From assembly GCF_005281615.1 (NCBI RefSeq), contig NZ_SZZM01000002.1, forward strand, positions 920,267-984,266: a stretch of DNA of 64,000 nt. The letters are read 5' to 3'. Positions 38,399 through 47,691 of this stretch are shown here, piece by piece. The stretch is from Rhodoligotrophos defluvii (lineage in GTDB: Bacteria > Pseudomonadota > Alphaproteobacteria > Rhizobiales > Im1). How positions within the stretch are numbered: position 1 is the stretch's first letter; each line of letters opens with the position of its first letter. The position numbers and the translations under genes were made by a program. The notes beneath the pieces are model-generated. The model did not search any database, was not told where the DNA came from, and saw only the letters and a program-made list of their open reading frames with translations.

Positions 38399-38773
38399 AT
38401 GACGCCGACGGAACCTCGTAGGAGCAGCACAACCACTGCTATCTGGGTGATCGTAGCTGTGGTGGCCTTGCTGCTGATTGCTTGGGCAGCTGGTCTGTTT
38501 TCGGGACTGACGGAGCCGGAGTCCGAGGCGCAGGCGCCCGCCACCACAACCGAGCCTGCCACGCCACCGGCCGAGAACACGTCGCCGACGCCGCCAGCCA
38601 CCCAACCCGAGACAACTCCGCCGGCCACAACGCCGCCCGCGGGTGGCACGACCACGCCCGAAGGCACGACAACGCCAGAAGGCACGACAACGCCAGGCGG
38701 CACGACAACGCCAGGCGGCACGACCACAACGCCCGAGGGCACGACTACGCCAGGGGGCACACAGCAGCAATAG
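38399..38773 (+). CDS. Membrane-anchored Thr/Pro-rich repeat protein
   Basis: A 124-residue protein: 13 polar residues, one membrane helix (about 14-36, AIWVIVAVVALLLIAWAAGL), then a Glu/Ala/Thr/Pro-rich linker and a tandem GTTTPEG / GTTTPGG array to the C terminus. The helix anchors an extended periplasmic tail, which might span the periplasm or bind peptidoglycan; it has no catalytic motif. AGGAG lies 8 bases before the ATG. Similar low-complexity proteins are usually annotated hypothetical. Confidence 0.75.
   Translation: MTPTEPRRSSTTTAIWVIVAVVALLLIAWAAGLFSGLTEPESEAQAPATTTEPATPPAENTSPTPPATQPETTPPATTPPAGGTTTPEGTTTPEGTTTPGGTTTPGGTTTTPEGTTTPGGTQQQ
38645..38755 (+). repeat. 18-bp coding tandem repeats
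   Basis: Six imperfect copies, five of 18 bases and one of 21, each beginning GGCACGAC and encoding GTTTPE or GTTTPG. The third and fourth copies are identical, suggesting recent slippage or recombination. Confidence 0.85.
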
Positions 38774-38930
38774 CAGCTTCGCCCGTGGGCCGGGAGACAT
38801 GCTCCCCCGGCCCAGAGGACGAGTTCGCTCCTGGCCATTGCGCTGAAGGCGGTGCGGTCGAGATCGCGCCGCCTTGTTTTTGCCCAGCAACTGTTCCATC
38901 AGCGGTGGCTTGATCCGTATCCCCACGATA

Positions 38931-38951
38931 GGCCGCTGATCATTAGCGGCC
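38931..38951. terminator. Inverted repeat upstream of the OpgD-like gene
   Basis: GGCCGCT / AGCGGCC with a 7-base loop, 158 bases after the Thr/Pro-repeat gene and 25 before the next start. No T-run follows; a terminator or leader hairpin is possible. Confidence 0.35.
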
Positions 38952-38976
38952 GCCTTATATCCAGGTGTGAGCCAAG

Positions 38977-40548
38977 ATGAGTGCAAACCGCCGTGAAGTC
39001 CTTGCCGGTTTCCTAGCTGGTGTCCTCGGCTTTACAGCCTTGGCCCCCCGTCCCGGACAAGCCGCCGCAGATGGCCCGTTTCTTGGTACGCCGAAGCCGT
39101 TTTCCTTCGACGACCTGAAGGACCAGGCGCGCAGGCTCGCCGCCTCGCCCTGGCAAGATCCCAGATCGCAATTCAGCGAGATCCTCGAACGGATCGACTA
39201 TGACGCGTTCCAGAAGATCGTTTTCCGGCGTGACGCAAGCCTGTTCAGCAGCCGGGACGATGCTCCGCCGGTTCAGTTGTTCCATCTCGGGCGGTATTTT
39301 CAGGAGCCGTGCTCCATAGCCGTTGTCGAGAACGGGCAAGCACGCGAGATCCACTACCGCAAGTCCTATTTCGACATGCCGGACGACCATGTCGCCCGCA
39401 AGCTGCCGGATGATATCGGCTTCGCCGGGTTCCGGGTGATGGCCCCCTCCCAGAAAACGGACTGGCTCGCCTTCCTCGGCGCCGCTTACTTCCGCTCGTC
39501 CGGCGCGCTCGACCAGTACGGACTGTCGGCGCGTGGGGTGGCCATCGACACGGCCTTGCCGACGCCCGAGGAATTTCCGCGCTTCACCGGCTTTTGGCTC
39601 GAGAGTGGCGGCACGCCCGATCGCATCATCATCTATGCCCTGATGGATGGACCCAGCATCGCCGGCGCCTTTCGCATGAATTGCCAGAAGGATGGTGGCG
39701 TGATCATGGATATCGATGCCTCGCTCCACCCGCGTAAGCCGATCAAGCGGCTCGGCGTGGCGCCGCTGACCAGCATGTTCTGGTATGGCGAGAACGATCG
39801 CCGCCAGGCGGTCGAGTGGCGGCCGGAAATTCACGACTCCGATGGACTGGCCATGTGGACCGGCACGGGCGAGCGTATTTGGCGGCCGCTGAACAATCCA
39901 CGGCGGGTCATGACGAACAGCTTCCTCGACAAGGATCCGCGCGGCTTCGGCCTGCTGCAGCGCGACCGCAACTTCGATCACTACCAGGACGACGGCGTCT
40001 TCTATGACAAGCGGCCCTCGGTGTGGGTGGAGCCGAAAGGGGGCTGGGGCGAAGGCGAGGTTCAGCTGGTGGAGATCCCGACGGAAGACGAGATCCACGA
40101 CAACATCGTCGCCTATTGGGTGCCGCGGCAGCCGGCGGTGCCCGGAACCCCGCTTGACTTCTCATACCGGCTGCACTGGGTGGCAGACGAGCCCTTCTCC
40201 GCCGGCCTGGGCCGGGCGGTGGACACATTTTCTGGTATCGGCGGCATTCCCGGTCAGCCGCGGCCCCCGGGTGTCACCAAGTTCGTGGTGGACTTCGAAG
40301 GGGGCGACCTTAAGCGCTATCAGCGTGGCGAGATCGACGCTGTCGTCAATCTGTCACGTGGCGAGCTCGGCCTATTCGACGCCTATCCTCTGGCCAATAA
40401 TCCCGGTCGCTTCCGCGCATTCTTCAATGTCAAGGCGGAGGGCGGCGAGCCGGTGGACATCCGCCTCTATCTCAGGAGCAAGGCCGGTGGCGATGCTTTG
40501 ACCGAAACCTGGCTTTATCAGTTCTTCCCGATCTCTTCCAGCGCCTGA
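38977..40548 (+). CDS. Periplasmic glucan biosynthesis protein, OpgD/OpgG family
   Basis: A 523-residue exported protein shaping osmoregulated periplasmic glucans. The N terminus NRREVLAGFLAGVLGFTALA has the twin-arginine pattern of Tat substrates, as in OpgD rather than OpgG; E. coli OpgD was reported to be an endo-beta-1,2-glucanase. Family segments are FSFDDLKDQARRLAASPW, QLFHLGRYFQEPCSIAVVEN, LTSMFWYGENDRRQAVEWRP, DSDGLAMWTGTGERIWRPLN and DRNFDHYQDDGVFYDKRPS. No opgH/ndvB synthase is adjacent, so the glucan synthase must lie elsewhere. Confidence 0.87.
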   Translation: MSANRREVLAGFLAGVLGFTALAPRPGQAAADGPFLGTPKPFSFDDLKDQARRLAASPWQDPRSQFSEILERIDYDAFQKIVFRRDASLFSSRDDAPPVQLFHLGRYFQEPCSIAVVENGQAREIHYRKSYFDMPDDHVARKLPDDIGFAGFRVMAPSQKTDWLAFLGAAYFRSSGALDQYGLSARGVAIDTALPTPEEFPRFTGFWLESGGTPDRIIIYALMDGPSIAGAFRMNCQKDGGVIMDIDASLHPRKPIKRLGVAPLTSMFWYGENDRRQAVEWRPEIHDSDGLAMWTGTGERIWRPLNNPRRVMTNSFLDKDPRGFGLLQRDRNFDHYQDDGVFYDKRPSVWVEPKGGWGEGEVQLVEIPTEDEIHDNIVAYWVPRQPAVPGTPLDFSYRLHWVADEPFSAGLGRAVDTFSGIGGIPGQPRPPGVTKFVVDFEGGDLKRYQRGEIDAVVNLSRGELGLFDAYPLANNPGRFRAFFNVKAEGGEPVDIRLYLRSKAGGDALTETWLYQFFPISSSA

Positions 40549-40650
40549 TCTCCGGCAAAGCTGGCCCGGTATTTGCACCAACTTCTGTAGGTTCGCTCGC
40601 GTCGCGGTGGCGGGCGGGCGCCGGGAGTGCTTGGGTGTGTTTACGGTTGG

Positions 40651-40665
40651 TTAGGCAATAGTTAA
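40651..40665 (+). promoter_or_regulatory. Possible CtrA box
   Basis: TTAG-N7-TTAA differs by one base from the CtrA full site TTAA-N7-TTAA and lies 66 bases before the start at 40731. One chance match per window is expected to be not unlikely, so this is only a candidate. Confidence 0.22.
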
Positions 40666-40730
40666 GCGTTGCTGACGAAAATAGAACCAATTGTTCGTAT
40701 TCCTGGTTGTCCATTCGAAGGAGAATAGCC

Positions 40731-41000
40731 ATGGCGCCTCGAAAGAGGCGGAACGGGCCGTCTACGCCGTCCAGCAGGTCAGCCCGTGATCGTCAGCCAA
40801 AGGACAGTCAGATGGAAGTTCAGGTTCCCGAAGTCGGCCGACTTGCCCTGCGCAAGATCGGACAGCGCCTGCAGTCGGAATGGCGTGAGGCGGCAGAGAA
40901 GACGTTGCCGTTCACCATTCAGCAACAGCTCGCCCGGCTTGCCGAGTTGGACGAGAACGACGAGGCCTCTTCCGCTGACACCGCCCAACGGCCACAATAA
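40731..41000 (+). CDS. Small charged hypothetical protein
   Basis: An 89-residue soluble protein with a very basic N terminus (MAPRKRRNGPSTPSSRSARD) and an amphipathic helical C-terminal half (LALRKIGQRLQSEWREAAEK, TIQQQLARLAELDENDE). AAGGAG lies 6 bases before the ATG, a good translation signal. I recognise no family. The pattern would fit a small DNA/RNA- or protein-binding factor, but that is only composition. It stands alone, 87 bases before the lytic transglycosylase. Confidence 0.6.
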   Translation: MAPRKRRNGPSTPSSRSARDRQPKDSQMEVQVPEVGRLALRKIGQRLQSEWREAAEKTLPFTIQQQLARLAELDENDEASSADTAQRPQ

Positions 41001-41087
41001 TCGCGAAATTGTCAGGCATAGGCGCTTGACCTTGACGAGTTGCGCAGCACAGTGAGCAACGGCTGCGTGGAAGTTTCGGTAGGGGAA

Positions 41088-42281
41088 ATGCGGAAAAGCG
41101 TGATTTGGGTTGCGGCGTATTTGGCAACCGCCATTGCGACCGGTGAGTCTTGGGCTGCCTGCCAGAATACCGGCAGCTTCGATAGCTGGCTCAGGCAGTT
41201 CAAACAGGAAGCCGTGGCTCAGGGCGTCAGCCCACAGGTCGTTTCGTCTGCGTTGGACGGCATCACCTTCGATCAGAGCGTCATAAACTCCGACCGCGGG
41301 CAATCAGTCTTCGCGCAGAGCTTCATCACGTTCGTAGACCGGCTGGTCTCGAAGAACCGCATGGATCGCGGCAAACAGCTGCTCGGCAAGTACAAGGCCT
41401 ATTTCGACCGGGCGCAGAGGGAATTCGGGGTTCCCGGCCCGGTGATCGTGGCCTTCTGGGGCTTGGAGACGGATTTCGGTGGCAATCTGGGCAATAAGCA
41501 GACCCTGCGGTCGCTGGCCACTCTTGCCTATGACTGCCGGCGGCCCGAGAAGTTTCGGGAGGAACTGCTGGCCGCCCTGAAAATCATCGAACGCGGCGAC
41601 CTCAAGCCTGAGCAAATGCGGGGACCTTGGGCCGGCGAGATGGGCCAGACGCAGTTCCTCGCCTCTACCTATCTCAAATATGCCGTGGATTATGACGGTG
41701 ACGGGCGGCGCGATCTCATCAACAGCGTACCCGATGTGATCGGTTCGACCGCGAACTACCTGAACGCGCTGGGTTGGAAAGCCAATCAGCCCTGGCTGCA
41801 GGAGGTTCGGGTTCCCGGCAACATGCCTTGGCACGAAAGCGACCTGCATGTCAGCCACCCGCGCTCGCAATGGGTGAAATGGGGGGTCAAGCCGATCGGC
41901 AATGCGTCGCTGCCCGCGGATAGCCTGCAGGCCTCGCTGGTGCTGCCCATGGGGCGGAGAGGGCCGGCCTTTCTGGCCTATGACAATTTCCGCGTCTATA
42001 CGGAGTGGAACGAGTCGCTGATCTATTCGCTGACTGCCGGCTACTTCGCGACCCGTCTGGCGGGTGCGCCGCCGCTGACCCGCGGCGATGCGCCGGCAGC
42101 CCTGGGCCTCGCGGAAGGACGGCAGCTGCAGCAGGCGCTGGTGCAGCGCGGGTACGATGTCGGCAAGATCGACGGGATCATCGGCGCCAAGACCCGTGCC
42201 GCCGTGAAGGACGTGCAATTGAAGCTCGGCCTGCCGGCAGACGGCTACCCCACCGCGGAGCTGCTTTCGCAGCTGCGCTAA
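41088..42281 (+). CDS. Lytic murein transglycosylase (MltB type) with peptidoglycan-binding domain
   Basis: Cleaves the MurNAc-GlcNAc bond of peptidoglycan, forming 1,6-anhydro ends. Of 397 residues, about 1-23 are a signal peptide (VIWVAAYLATAIATGESWAA); the SLT_2 domain follows with the catalytic glutamate in VAFWGLETDFGG and the motif MGQTQFLASTYLKYAVD; residues about 335-395 are a PG_binding_1 domain (RGYDVGKIDGIIGAKTRAAV). No lipobox cysteine is seen at the cleavage point, so it is likely soluble in the periplasm. The start at 41088 has GGGGAA upstream. Its stop overlaps the convergent NUDIX gene. Confidence 0.9.
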   Translation: MRKSVIWVAAYLATAIATGESWAACQNTGSFDSWLRQFKQEAVAQGVSPQVVSSALDGITFDQSVINSDRGQSVFAQSFITFVDRLVSKNRMDRGKQLLGKYKAYFDRAQREFGVPGPVIVAFWGLETDFGGNLGNKQTLRSLATLAYDCRRPEKFREELLAALKIIERGDLKPEQMRGPWAGEMGQTQFLASTYLKYAVDYDGDGRRDLINSVPDVIGSTANYLNALGWKANQPWLQEVRVPGNMPWHESDLHVSHPRSQWVKWGVKPIGNASLPADSLQASLVLPMGRRGPAFLAYDNFRVYTEWNESLIYSLTAGYFATRLAGAPPLTRGDAPAALGLAEGRQLQQALVQRGYDVGKIDGIIGAKTRAAVKDVQLKLGLPADGYPTAELLSQLR

Positions 42282-42787
42282 GGGCGTGGCCCCTGGGCCG
42301 TTTTCGAAGCGAGCTGGTCATACCCTAGTTGCCCCGGTCGCGCCGCAGCCATGAAGGCCACGCGCGCCACGTCGCGGCTCGTGTCCAGCTTACCGATCTC
42401 GTCGAGCGGCCACCAAGCGGCTTCGAGTGCATCATCGCCCGCGCGTGGCTCGCCAGCCCGCCATGCACAGCGCACGGCAATCAGGATGAAGTGCCGCTTG
42501 AGCGGTGAGGTCGGGTTTTCCGGATCCCGGCGCTCGAACACATCGAGCACGGTCAGGGGCTCGATCGCTTCGGCAATCACGGAGGTCTCCTCGGCAAGCT
42601 CGCGCATGGCGGCGGCAAGCACGGTCTCGCCTGCATCGATCTTGCCGCCGGGGAAGCCCCATCTGCCCTGGTCAGGCGAATTGGCCCTTCGCACGAGCAG
42701 CGCCTTGCCATCCCTGATCACGATCGCCAGCACACAGGCGATCGGTGCGGGTATGCCGGAACGGGAGCTTGTCTCACCGCCCGCCAA
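42278..42787 (-). CDS. NUDIX hydrolase (MutT-like)
   Basis: A 169-residue pyrophosphohydrolase for nucleoside diphosphate derivatives. The NUDIX box is GGKIDAGETVLAAAMRELAE followed by ETSV; REL..E..EE is intact with Thr instead of Gly near its end. The N terminus CVLAIVIRDGKALLVRRANS fits ADP-ribose or dNTP hydrolases. The start is taken as TTG at 42787, immediately after the murA stop codon, which implies translational coupling; no Shine-Dalgarno is visible, so the exact start is uncertain. Confidence 0.82.
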   Translation of the reverse strand: MAGGETSSRSGIPAPIACVLAIVIRDGKALLVRRANSPDQGRWGFPGGKIDAGETVLAAAMRELAEETSVIAEAIEPLTVLDVFERRDPENPTSPLKRHFILIAVRCAWRAGEPRAGDDALEAAWWPLDEIGKLDTSRDVARVAFMAAARPGQLGYDQLASKTAQGPRP

Positions 42788-44077
42788 CTAAGACGCGAGG
42801 CGCTCGATCTCGGCCCCGCAGGCGCCGAGCTTCTTTTCCAGCCGCTCGAAGCCGCGGTCGAGATGATAGACCCGGTGCACCATCGTATCGCCCTCCGCCA
42901 CAAGGCCGGCGATCACCAGCGATACGGATGCCCGAAGGTCCGTGGCCATAACCTCGGCGCCACGCAGCCGGGTGACGCCATGCACTTCGGCACTATCGCC
43001 CCGCAGCCGAATGTCGGCGCCGAGGCGGGCGAGTTCCTGCACGTGCATGAAGCGGTTTTCGAAGATCGTTTCCGTTATGGTGGCGGTTCCCTCGGCACGG
43101 GTCATCAAGGCCATGAACTGGGCCTGGAGATCGGTCGGGAAGCCGGGATAAGGCTCGGTTGTCACGCTGACCGGCTTGAGCCCGGCGCCATTGCGCGAAA
43201 CCCTGAGGCCCTGGTTGGTCGGGCTCATGGAGACACCGGCCTGCTCCATGACATTGATCACGTTGCCGACCAAGTCGGCGCGTGCGCCAAGCAGATGGAC
43301 GTCGCCTCCGGCCATAGCCACCGCCATGGCATAGGTGCCGGTCTCGATACGGTCCGGCAGCACTTCATGGGTGGCGCCATGAAGCCGGTCCCTCCCCTGC
43401 ACGCGCAAGGTGGAGGTGCCTAGGCCCTCGATGAGAGCGCCCATCTTGATGAGGCAGTCTGCCACGTCGCCGATCTCGGGCTCGCGCGCCGCATTCTCGA
43501 TGACGGTCTCTCCATGGGCGAGCACCGCGCTCATCAGCGCCGCGTGGGTGGCTCCGACCGACACCTTCTCGAAGGTGATCCGGTCGCCCTTGAGCCCCTT
43601 CTTGGCCTTGGCCACGATGTAGCCCTTATCGATCTCCACTTCGGCGCCGAGCGCCTGGAGGGCCTGGATATGCATATCGACCGGCCGGGTGCCGATGGCG
43701 CAGCCGCCCGGCAGGGACACGCGCGCCTCGCCGCAACGGGCGAGCAGCGGCCCCAGCACCCAGAAGCTTGCCCGCATCCGCGAGACCATCTCATAGGGCG
43801 CCGTGGTGTCGACGATGGTGCGGGCGGTGAGATGCATCGTGTCGCCCTGGATGCCGTTTGTGCCGGCGCGCTTGCCGTCAACGCTTATGTCGACGCCGTG
43901 ATTGCCGAGGATGCGCATGAGCAGGGTGACGTCGGCCAAACGCGGCACGTTGCGCAAGGTCAGCGTGTCATCTGTCAATAGGCTCGCGATCATGAGAGGC
44001 AGGGCGGCGTTCTTGGCGCCCGAGATGTGGATCTCGCCATTCAGGCGGTTGCCTCCGCGGATGCGAATTCTGTCCAT
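42788..44077 (-). CDS. murA: UDP-N-acetylglucosamine 1-carboxyvinyltransferase
   Basis: First committed step of peptidoglycan synthesis: transfers enolpyruvate from PEP to UDP-GlcNAc; the fosfomycin target. The 429-residue protein starts [20 protein letters not shown], has [14 protein letters not shown] and the catalytic cysteine C126 in [20 protein letters not shown], so it should be fosfomycin-sensitive at this position. The NUDIX gene begins at its stop codon. Confidence 0.96.
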   Translation of the reverse strand: MDRIRIRGGNRLNGEIHISGAKNAALPLMIASLLTDDTLTLRNVPRLADVTLLMRILGNHGVDISVDGKRAGTNGIQGDTMHLTARTIVDTTAPYEMVSRMRASFWVLGPLLARCGEARVSLPGGCAIGTRPVDMHIQALQALGAEVEIDKGYIVAKAKKGLKGDRITFEKVSVGATHAALMSAVLAHGETVIENAAREPEIGDVADCLIKMGALIEGLGTSTLRVQGRDRLHGATHEVLPDRIETGTYAMAVAMAGGDVHLLGARADLVGNVINVMEQAGVSMSPTNQGLRVSRNGAGLKPVSVTTEPYPGFPTDLQAQFMALMTRAEGTATITETIFENRFMHVQELARLGADIRLRGDSAEVHGVTRLRGAEVMATDLRASVSLVIAGLVAEGDTMVHRVYHLDRGFERLEKKLGACGAEIERLAS

Positions 44078-44234
44078 TTGTGGTCCCCTCGGGCTTGCGC
44101 GGCGCTGGTGCCCCGCCCGGATCTACTGGTGCAACTTTGCGCCCAATTCGTTAACACATCAACGCGCTGACGTGCTTTCAGCAGGCGAATGCGCCCCAAG
44201 TGTGGCGCGGAGTCCCGGAATTTCGTTGCCTTGG

Positions 44235-44399
44235 TTACTCGTCCTTTGCCGGCTGCCGGGCCGGTACCCGCTCTTCCTCATTCGCATCACGTCGGATGCG
44301 CATCTGCGCCTTGCGCTTGCGCAGATTGGCCCGCAGCGCCTCAGCCAGGCGCTGTGACCGATCCGCGACATGCTTTTCGCCATCTCCGCTTCTTGCCAT
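44235..44399 (-). CDS. Small basic protein upstream of murA
   Basis: A 54-residue protein: MARSGDGEKHVADRSQRLAE, then ALRANLRKRKAQMRIRRDAN and a charged tail ending QPAKDE. The central RLAEALRANLRKRKAQMR motif is a basic amphipathic helix that I recall in short conserved alphaproteobacterial proteins near murA, though this was not checked. The frame is too short for most gene finders. The Shine-Dalgarno is weak. Function unknown. Confidence 0.6.
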   Translation of the reverse strand: MARSGDGEKHVADRSQRLAEALRANLRKRKAQMRIRRDANEEERVPARQPAKDE

Positions 44400-44639
44400 T
44401 CAAGATCCGCCCCGGCGCCATTAGATATGACACGATCGAGACAAGAGATCATAGGCCGCGCCGGCGCAAACAGCAAATGGCCGTGGGCTCGACCGCAGAT
44501 CTCGGCGCGAGAGGCAAAATGCTGCCGGCGGACGCAACTGGCGGCTTGCACATGGCGGGCGGGTGTGGCAGTTTCCGGCCGTCTCCGAGGGCCGTCCTTG
44601 CGGCAGTCTCGGCGCCAACCCTGCATCGGCTTTGGCAAC

Positions 44640-44714
<75 letters not shown>

Positions 44715-45081
44715 GAAACTGAGCCCGAGACCAGCCCACCACCTCCCCGGGTTTCAAGAGGCCGAGGACCCTGCGCTGCATTCCAGTGATCGATAACGCA
44801 TACGGACGCGGCTTACATCGGTCGGCCTGGCACCCGCGTCTGCTCGGCCGGCTGTCCTATCATGGAGCGCGGTCGCAGCGACTCCGAATAGAGGCGGTGA
44901 TGTGGACTGGCCGGCAGAGTGATCGTGACCCGCATGGGCCGAAACCGCAGTAGGTAGGTTCAGTCGAAAGCCGCTCTGCGGCGGAAGATAGAGCACCGTC
45001 GCGCGCAAGCGCAGCTGCCCTGAGGCAGTTCATAATACGACGTCACGCCACCTGAGCAATGCCGCCGATTCGTGCCGCAAC
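44715..45081. other. Gap between tRNA-Thr and VOC gene
   Basis: About 370 bases with no gene I can support. No copy of the tRNA 3' end (an att site) and no recognisable integrase fragment is seen here. Confidence 0.5.
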
Positions 45082-45441
45082 TTAGGAATTCTGCGACTTT
45101 TGCACGACGCAGAAAAGATTGCCGTCCGGGTCTTGCAAAACCACGTAGTCAGCGTTCTCCGGATAGCGCCATGGATATTGCTTCGCTCCGATCGTCAGTA
45201 AACGACGAACCTCCTCCTGCTGACGGTCAGTGTAAAGGTCCAAGTGCAGCCAGCTTCTCCGCCAACCGCGACGATCACGGGCCTGAAAGGAGACATTTGG
45301 GCCATGCCCCTCAGGATCACAGAGTACAACCCAATCGCTGCTCGCAGGCACACGCGGAACATAATACAAGGCCTCCTGCCAAAATGCGACCATGTGTTCA
45401 AATTGATAGCAATGGATCACGATCGAGCCAATTTTGATCAT
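45082..45441 (-). CDS. VOC (glyoxalase/bleomycin-resistance) family protein
   Basis: A 119-residue protein of the vicinal-oxygen-chelate fold with two betaalphabetabetabeta modules: IGSIVIHCYQFEHMVAFWQE at the N terminus and YVVLQDPDGNLFCVVQ at the C terminus, the latter typical of VOC proteins. His 10 and Glu/His residues could bind metal. Members include dioxygenases, isomerases and antibiotic-binding proteins; the substrate is unknown. GAGG lies 9 bases before the ATG. Confidence 0.8.
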   Translation of the reverse strand: MIKIGSIVIHCYQFEHMVAFWQEALYYVPRVPASSDWVVLCDPEGHGPNVSFQARDRRGWRRSWLHLDLYTDRQQEEVRRLLTIGAKQYPWRYPENADYVVLQDPDGNLFCVVQKSQNS

Positions 45442-45797
45442 TGTGACCGCCTCGCCTTAGCAAGATGAGTGCCTTCTACGCATAAAGGGACATAACGTTG
45501 TCGCGACGACCGTAGCGCTGAAGCCCACATAATAAATCCCTTCCTGGGGGACTACTGGAGATGCCGAAATCCGGCTGAAAATACGGCTCCGTTCGGCACT
45601 GGGCGATCAGGCGCACCGTGGCCTGACGAAGCAGCATCAACTGCCGGATCGAGATCTTCATCACGAAATCGAAAGGCTGCCGCCGGTTGTCGATAGCTGA
45701 TGCAGCGAGGCAACCGTATCATCTGGGCTGACGTTTCCGATGGTGACTCTTGGGCGGATCAGCCCCTCGCGCAAGCAACTGGAGTCGGAGAGCAGCC
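45442..45797. other. Divergent intergenic region VOC / ftsH-like
   Basis: About 350 bases. A 62-codon open frame (minus strand, 45476-45664) is present, but its composition and lack of a ribosome site do not convince me. The promoters of both flanking genes must lie here; I see no clear sigma-32 or CIRCE motif. Confidence 0.45.
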
Positions 45798-47642
45798 GTG
45801 AACCCGCAAACCCGGTTCAACATCTGGTACTGGATCGCCGCAGTTATTGGCATTCTGTTGATCCAGCAGGTAGTGACCACGGCGCTTCGGGTCGCGGAAA
45901 TCCCCTATAGCGAGTTCGAGCAATACCTGGAGCAGGGCAAGGTCGCCGAGGTGGCGGTATCCGACCGGTTTATCCAAGGCGTGCTCAAGCAACCGCTGCC
46001 CGACGGCAGGACGCAGTTCGTGACCACGCGGGTCGAGCCCGATCTGGCAACGCAGCTCGAGCGCCATGGCGTGCGCTTCAGCGGCCAGGTGGAGAACACC
46101 TTCGTGCGCGATCTTCTGTCCTGGATCGTGCCCATGGCGATCTTCATCGGCGTGTGGCTGTTCCTCCTCCGCCGCATGGGGGGAGGACTTGGCGGTGGCC
46201 TCATGCAGATCGGCAGGAGCAAGGCCAAGATCTATATGGAAGCCAATACCGGCGTGACCTTCGATGACGTGGCCGGCGTCGACGAGGCCAAGGCGGAGCT
46301 GCAGGAAGTGGTCGCGTTCCTCAAGGACCCCAAGGAATACGGACGGCTTGGCGGCCGCATGCCCAAGGGCATTCTGCTCGTGGGCCCGCCGGGCACCGGC
46401 AAGACCCTGCTGGCCAAGGCGGTTGCTGGCGAGGCGAAGGTGCCGTTCTTCTCGATCTCAGGCTCCGAGTTCGTCGAGATGTTCGTGGGCGTTGGTGCAG
46501 CGCGCGTGCGCGACCTCTTCGAGCAGGCACGCACCAAGGCTCCGGCCATCATCTTCATCGACGAGCTGGACGCCCTGGGCCGGGCCCGCGGCATCGGCCC
46601 AACCGGCGGCCATGACGAGAAGGAGCAGACGCTCAATCAGCTCCTCGTCGAACTCGACGGTTTCGATTCCTCCACCGGCCTTGTGCTCATAGGCGCAACC
46701 AATCGGCCGGAGATCCTGGATCCCGCATTGCTGCGCGCCGGACGGTTCGACCGTCAGGTTCTCGTCGACCGACCCGACAAGCTCGGCCGCATACAGATCC
46801 TGAACGTGCACCTCAAGAAGGCGAAACTCGGCCCCGATGTCGATGCCGAGAAGATCGCCGCGCTGACGCCGGGCTTCACCGGCGCAGACCTCGCCAATCT
46901 GGTGAACGAGGCGACGCTGCTTGCAACCCGCCGCCACGCCGATGCGGTGACGATGCAAGACTTCAACAACGCCATCGAGCGGATGGTCGCCGGCCTCGAA
47001 AAGCGCAACCGCCTGCTCAATCCCAAGGAACGCGAGATTGTCGCCTATCATGAGATGGGCCACGCCCTGGTTGCCATGGCGCTGCCGGGAGTGGACCCCG
47101 TGCACAAAGTTTCGATTATTCCGAGAGGCGTCGGCGCGCTCGGCTACACCATCCAGCGGCCGACCGAAGACCGCTTCCTCATGACCGCGGAAGAGCTGGA
47201 GAACAAAATGGCCGTGCTTCTCGGCGGCCGCGCCGCGGAATGGATCGTGTTCCGCCACCTGTCCACTGGCGCAGCGGACGATCTGGCGCGGGTGACGGAC
47301 ATCGCCCGCGCCATGGTCACCCGCTATGGCATGTCCGAGCGATTGGGAAATGTCGCGCTCGAAAAGGACCAGCGCGCCTTTCTCAGCCCCAATCCGCTGC
47401 TGGGCGGCCCGCGCGAAAGGGAATTTTCCGACATGACGGCGGCGGTGGTCGACGAGGAGGTCAGACGTATCGTCGACGAGGTGTTCGACCGCACCCTCGC
47501 GATACTAATCGAACGCCGCAGCCTCCTCGAGCGCACCGCGCGGCGTCTGCTGGAGACGGAAACCCTGGACGAGCAGGAGCTGAAGCAGCTTGTCGGAGAT
47601 CAAGCCGAGGCCTCGGCGCCCAAGGTCGCGCCGGTGCATTGA
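45798..47642 (+). CDS. ATP-dependent zinc metalloprotease, FtsH family (probably accessory copy)
   Basis: Membrane AAA protease degrading membrane and regulatory proteins. Of 614 residues: helix 1 about 9-30, periplasmic domain to about 110, helix 2 ([19 protein letters not shown]), AAA domain with Walker A GPPGTGKT, Walker [16 protein letters not shown], second region of homology [20 protein letters not shown], and the zinc site HEMGH in the protease domain. The start is GTG at 45798. It lacks the tilS/pal neighbours of housekeeping alphaproteobacterial ftsH and is followed 49 bases later by a DegP-like protease. Confidence 0.92.
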   Translation: MNPQTRFNIWYWIAAVIGILLIQQVVTTALRVAEIPYSEFEQYLEQGKVAEVAVSDRFIQGVLKQPLPDGRTQFVTTRVEPDLATQLERHGVRFSGQVENTFVRDLLSWIVPMAIFIGVWLFLLRRMGGGLGGGLMQIGRSKAKIYMEANTGVTFDDVAGVDEAKAELQEVVAFLKDPKEYGRLGGRMPKGILLVGPPGTGKTLLAKAVAGEAKVPFFSISGSEFVEMFVGVGAARVRDLFEQARTKAPAIIFIDELDALGRARGIGPTGGHDEKEQTLNQLLVELDGFDSSTGLVLIGATNRPEILDPALLRAGRFDRQVLVDRPDKLGRIQILNVHLKKAKLGPDVDAEKIAALTPGFTGADLANLVNEATLLATRRHADAVTMQDFNNAIERMVAGLEKRNRLLNPKEREIVAYHEMGHALVAMALPGVDPVHKVSIIPRGVGALGYTIQRPTEDRFLMTAEELENKMAVLLGGRAAEWIVFRHLSTGAADDLARVTDIARAMVTRYGMSERLGNVALEKDQRAFLSPNPLLGGPREREFSDMTAAVVDEEVRRIVDEVFDRTLAILIERRSLLERTARRLLETETLDEQELKQLVGDQAEASAPKVAPVH

Positions 47643-47691
47643 CGCGTGTTGATCTTTGCAACTATCGGATCACGAACCGGGAGCCTATCGA

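Noticed and set aside
45476-45664. A 62-codon minus-strand frame between the VOC and ftsH-like genes
   Set aside because: No ribosome site, no family pattern and a biased composition; left as intergenic.
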